Positions 59,938 to 64,000 of a stretch of DNA of 64,000 nucleotides are shown piece by piece (within the stretch, counting starts at the first letter, position 1; each line of letters begins with the position of its first letter). The DNA is taken from the NCBI GenBank assembly GCA_011799875.1, contig CM022303.1:728210340-728274339 (forward strand), given 5' to 3'. The notes under the pieces were generated by a model. That model saw only the letters and a program-made list of their open reading frames with translations. It had not been told where the DNA came from and did no database searches. The position numbers were made by a program, and so were the translations under genes. Origin of the DNA: Thinopyrum elongatum. Lineage: Eukaryota > Streptophyta > Magnoliopsida > Poales > Poaceae.

Positions 59938-60424
59938 GTGATGGAAAACCTAATCAAAGAAGTTCATGCCGTGTGTTGCATGCTAATTGTATGCCGTGCC
60001 ATAACAGAAGGACTTCCCCCACTAAACACCATGTGTACGTGGGACACAACCTTTGGCGGAGTAGTTACGGTCCCAATGATATGCTTCTACGCTGACAAGT
60101 GGTACATCCCACAACATGTCGCCATTTATTTTGGAGGGAAGCAACACACCACACTGGAGCACAAGGGCACGGGGCCTGGGCTTCACTCGTGAGTGGGCTG
60201 TGGGCTACCTCTACTATCGACAAGTCTTGATGCAAAAATCATTAGGTGTTATGCTATGTTTCCCTCGTAATCTGCAGTATACAAGGAGGAGTTACCCGGA
60301 GGACAAGGATTGGTTCAGAAACACCGAGATTGAGTGCTCATGTGGAGGAAGAAGGACGATTTTATTGAGAGGATATGACAATGGACAACAAGAAGGTTGG
60401 CTAGTCATTATTATTCACCTCTGA
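59938..60424 (+). pseudogene. unknown gene fragment, second copy with longer open frames
   Basis: Here the first part stays open for 84 codons (ENLIKEVHAV... through HTTLEHKGTGPGLHS), and an overlapping frame continues REWAVGYLYYRQVLMQKSL to GWLVIIIHL. In 25589-26060 the same stretch is broken by one deletion and one insertion, so at this point the second copy looks the better one. Confidence 0.4.
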
Positions 60425-60469
60425 TTCAATTGGTTGGCTCATAGGCGGTTGTCTAAAGCACTGGGGGCA

Positions 60470-61495
60470 TACACCTCAACCAACCATAACAAGTAGCACA
60501 CTTCTACTCAGGCTCATATCATAACATGGGGAGGAGGCACATTTGTTTCAAGTCAATATAAAACTGAGGAATTCAGCCTTGATGGAAAATAATTGAGTAA
60601 CTTGTCTTGCAGAGCCACTACCATATCCTTGTATATATCCCAATCTAAATCCGACTTGATAGACATCTCCTTCATTAAGTTTCAGGTCCCGGCCCAATAT
60701 ACATTCCTAATAGTACAGTAGCTCACTCGGGTCCATGAATTCAATACATTCTTACTTCTTCCACAACTTCATCATAACTAGGTCTTGTCAAAATTATTCA
60801 TGACATTCCCCTCATTGTCAACAATCTCGACATTGTTACTCAAGAAAGCCGCCTTGTCCACATAGTAAACAATGGTCAACGGAAGTAGACACTTGGGCAG
60901 TGTCGGTGTCAACGGTGTCTATCACACTTGACCATGGCGATAGCCCATCTACCCTAGTGCCCCGCTCTAATTGACTGTAGGCAGAAGAGTCGGATCGTAA
61001 AATACTTTTAAAATAGTTCATTTTGTGGTAAACTCATATTAAGGGTGCAAATAGTGATTTTGGGCACACGGATGAAAGCAGAAAAAAGAAAAGAATGGGG
61101 CATACACCTCAAACCTACCGTTAACAAGTAGCACACTTCTACTAAGGCTCATATCATAACTTGGAAGGAGGCACATTTGTTCAAGTCAAATAAAACCGGG
61201 AACTTCAATCTTGATGGAAAATAATTCGAGTAACTTGTCTTGCGAGGCCACTACCATATCCTTGTATATATCCCAATCTAAATCCGACTTGATAGGCATC
61301 TCCTTCATTCAGTTTCTGGTCCCGGCCAACATACAGTCCTAATAGAACAAGTTGCTCACTCGGGTCCATCCAATTCAATACATTCCTTACTTTTTCCACA
61401 ACTTCATCATAACTAGGTTTGTCAAATTATTCATGACATTCCCCTCATTGTCAACATCTCGACATTGTAACTCAAGAATGCCGCCTTGCCATATA
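60470..61495 (-). pseudogene. MULE transposase N-terminal exons, second copy
   Basis: Counterparts of 26084-26614 and 26728-27196, with extra frameshifts. In the second exon PGPET is now read as GRDQKLNEGDAY because of a deletion just before the shared stop. Confidence 0.6.
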
Positions 61496-61651
61496 GTAAA
61501 CTTAACAAGTCTTGCAATCTAAAAACAATGACAAGAAACTTAATTTTAAATACAAATCTGGCACATTAATATCCAAAGAACATCACAACAATTGACTAAA
61601 ATAGACCATGGCATTATTTAGCACATACCATAACCCTAACACTAACCCTAA

Positions 61652-64000
61652 GTCTTGCTACAAACCACCAATATAATGGTTACTATGCATCACAAACCCG
61701 CATCCCCCAATCTTAACAATGGATTTGAGAGAAATTCCCCGGACTAGGGTTTACCTTGAAGTGAACAATGCCATGAAACAATGTGATTCCAACCAACCAA
61801 ACTCTGTGTGTGTGGGGGGGGGGGGGGGGGGGTGAAAGAGGTAACTCAAGGGATTGCAAATGGGTTCGATTCACCGAATCAATGACATCTATTGAGCGGA
61901 ATTTGTATGGGGAAGAGGCGCCAACTGAGGTTGGGAGGAGGTCGAAGGGTGGGGGCTGAATGGGTGGGTGGCCCACCCGCCATTTAACTCTCCAGGAGCT
62001 ATCACCGCCGCCCATGGCCAAAGGGTTAGTGAGCTATCACCATGGTCAACGGAAGTAGACACTTGGGCATGTCGGTGTCAATGGTATCTATCACACTAGA
62101 CGATGGCGAGAGCCCATGTACCCTAGTGCCAGCTCTAATTGACTGTAGGCAGAAGAGTCGGATCGTAAAATACTTTAAATATAGTTCGTTTTGTGCTAAA
62201 CTCATGATTAAGGGTGAAAACAGTGATTTTGGGCACACGGATGAAAGCGAAAAAAGAAAGAATGGATTGCCTAATGAAACCAAAAATAATGAAAAAAATA
62301 AATGAGTGGGGGGCGTTGCGAGAATCGAACTCGCGACTCTAAGTCTTGCTACAACCACCAATATAATGCTTACTATGCATCACAAACCTGCACCCCCAAT
62401 CTTAACCATGGTTTGAGAGAAATTCCCTGGACTAGGGTTTACCTTAAAGTGAACGATGCCATGAAACAATGTGATTCAACCAACCAAACTGTGTGGTGGG
62501 GGGGGGGGGTGAAAGAGGTTACCTCAAGGGATACAAATGGGTTCGATTCACCAAAAAATGACATCGATTTGAGAGGAGTTTTATGGGGAAGAGGGCGCCA
62601 ACTGAGGTGGGAGGAGGGGGTAGAAGGGTGGGGCTGAATGGGTGGGTGGCCCACCTGCCACTAAACTCTCCGGGAGCATCACACGCCGCCCATGGCAAAA
62701 GGGTTAGTGAGCTATCACCATGGTCAACGAAGTAGACACTTGGCATGTCGGTGTAATGGTATCTATCACACTTGACCGTGGCGATAGCCCGTCTAACCTA
62801 GTGCCCGCTCTAATTGACTGTAGGAAGAAGAGACGGCTCGTAAATACTTTAAAAATAGTTCATTTTGTGCTAAACTCATGATTAAGGGTGTGAAAACAGT
62901 GATTTTGGGCACACGGATGAAGCAGACAAAAAGAAAGAATGGATTGCTAATGAAACCAAAATATGAAAAAAAAATAACGGGTGGGGGCGTTGCGAGAATC
63001 GAACTCGCGACCGTAAGTCTTGCTACAAACCACCATATAATGCTTACTATGCATCACATACCTGCATCCCCAATCTTAAGAATGGATTTGAGAGAAATTC
63101 CCCGGACTAGGGTTTACGTTGAAGTGAACGATGCCATGAAATAAGTGATTCCAACCACCAAACTTTGTGTGTGTGTGGGGGGGGGGGGTTACCTCAAGGA
63201 TGAAAATGGGTTTGATTCACCTAATAAAATGACATCGATTGAGAGGAGTTTGTATGGGGAAGAGGGCGCCAACTGAGGTGGGAGAGGAGGTAGAAGGGTG
63301 GGGGCTGAAGGGAGGGTGGCCACCCGCCACTTAACTCTCGGGGAGCTATCACCGCGCCCATGGCAAAAGGGTTAGTGAGCTATCACCATGGTCAACGGAA
63401 GTAGACACTTGGGCATGTCGGTGTCAATGGTATCTATCACACTTGACCATGGCGATGCCCATCTACCCTAGTGCCCGCTCTAATTGACTGTGGCAGGAGA
63501 GTCGGATGTAAAATACTTAAAAATAGTTCATTTTCTGCTAAACTCATGATTAAGGGTGAAAACAGTGATTTTGGGCACACAAATGAAAGCAGAAAAAAGA
63601 AGAATGGATTGCCTATGAAACCAAAAATAATGAAAAAAAATAAACGGGTGGGATGCGTTGCGAGAATCGAACTCGCGACCCTAAGTCTTGCTAAAACTAC
63701 CAATTTAATGCTTACTATGCATCAATACCTGCATCCCCAATCTTAAGAATGGATTTGAGAGAAATTCCCGGACTAGGGTTTACATTGAAGTGAACGATGC
63801 CATGAAATAATGTGATTCAAACCAACCAAACTGTGTGGGGGGGGGGGGGGGGGGGAGGTTACCTCAAGGGATGAAATGGGTTTGATTCACCGAATAAATG
63901 ACATCGATTTGAGAGGAGTTGTATGGGGAGGAGGGCGCAGCTGAGGTGGGAGAGGAGGTAGAAGGGTGCTGGCTGAAGGGGGGTGGCCCACCTGCCATAA
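61652..64000 (-). repeat. tRNA-tailed tandem array, block D
   Basis: Continues block A beyond the point where it meets the N gap. T-arm copies lie near 62313, 62987 and 63655 (674 and 668 bp apart), and the unit types in order match 6, 5, 4 and 3 of block B. The window ends within a unit. Confidence 0.8.

Larger units (their letters stand above)
51845..62985. repeat. second copy of 17406-28700 with many small indels
   Basis: Collinear with 17406-28700 from end to end but about 150 bp shorter, mostly by single-base losses (for example CTCTTAATGCTGG against CTTAATGCGG). It contains the MITE (53260-53506), triple repeat (53708-54960), Harbinger remnant (55661-57036), DMP copy, unknown fragment (59938-60424) and MULE exons (60470-60890; 61090-61495). 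A few substitutions also occur. A noisy gap-fill of the same locus is the simplest explanation; a real segmental duplication is possible. Confidence 0.85.

Overview
This is nuclear DNA of a grass, almost certainly a Triticeae genome (wheat, Aegilops or barley group). The signs are a nearly intact BARE/Angela-type copia element, Stowaway MITEs, PIF/Harbinger, Mutator-like (MULE) and LINE remnants, a Triticeae-style low-copy protein family, and very little intact coding sequence. There is no bacterial or viral organisation. Family names come from recognising motifs by eye; no search was run.

Bases 1-3600 hold the most unusual structure. Four copies of a monocot snRNA-type promoter each combine an RGCCCR element, a USE GTCCCACMTYG and a TTAAATA box, and the USE-TATA gap is exactly 24 bp in all four, the spacing typical of plant RNA polymerase III. 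Each is followed by a short segment with self-complementary ends that stops at a T5-T6 run and has no earlier TTTT. Three fold into long hairpins that begin where the start site is expected. A 319-bp tandem repeat (1084-2190) grew out of the 3' flank of the second cassette. From 3889 to 14569 lies a minus-strand gene of unknown function, split by a 9671-bp copia element (4115-13785) with 2.17-kb LTRs and a GTGGC target duplication. Removing the element restores one frame of 295 codons.

From 15030 to 17170 is a LINE fragment, followed by AT-rich repeats, a Stowaway MITE, a triple 420-bp repeat and a Harbinger remnant. Bases 22850-23617 encode an intact DMP (DUF679) membrane protein, the only clearly intact protein gene here. 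Bases 26084-28700 carry two decayed MULE transposase N-terminal exons and the start of a tandem array.

Bases 28926-42500 are mostly intergenic with MITEs, a 932-bp Harbinger-like element, GC-rich islands and a tRNA-Pro-like remnant. At 42521 a tRNA-Pro(UGG)-like gene caps an array of ~665-710-bp units. Each unit carries a MULE 5' exon piece and ends in a copy of the T-arm and 3' acceptor of that tRNA. The array runs + to 47961, then - to 51844. From 51845 the window repeats 17406-28700 in the same order, but with many single-base deletions and a broken DMP frame, and then continues the array to the end. Together with two N gaps, this points to a poorly polished or mis-scaffolded part of the assembly. 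The copy also has some substitutions, so a real duplication is not excluded.
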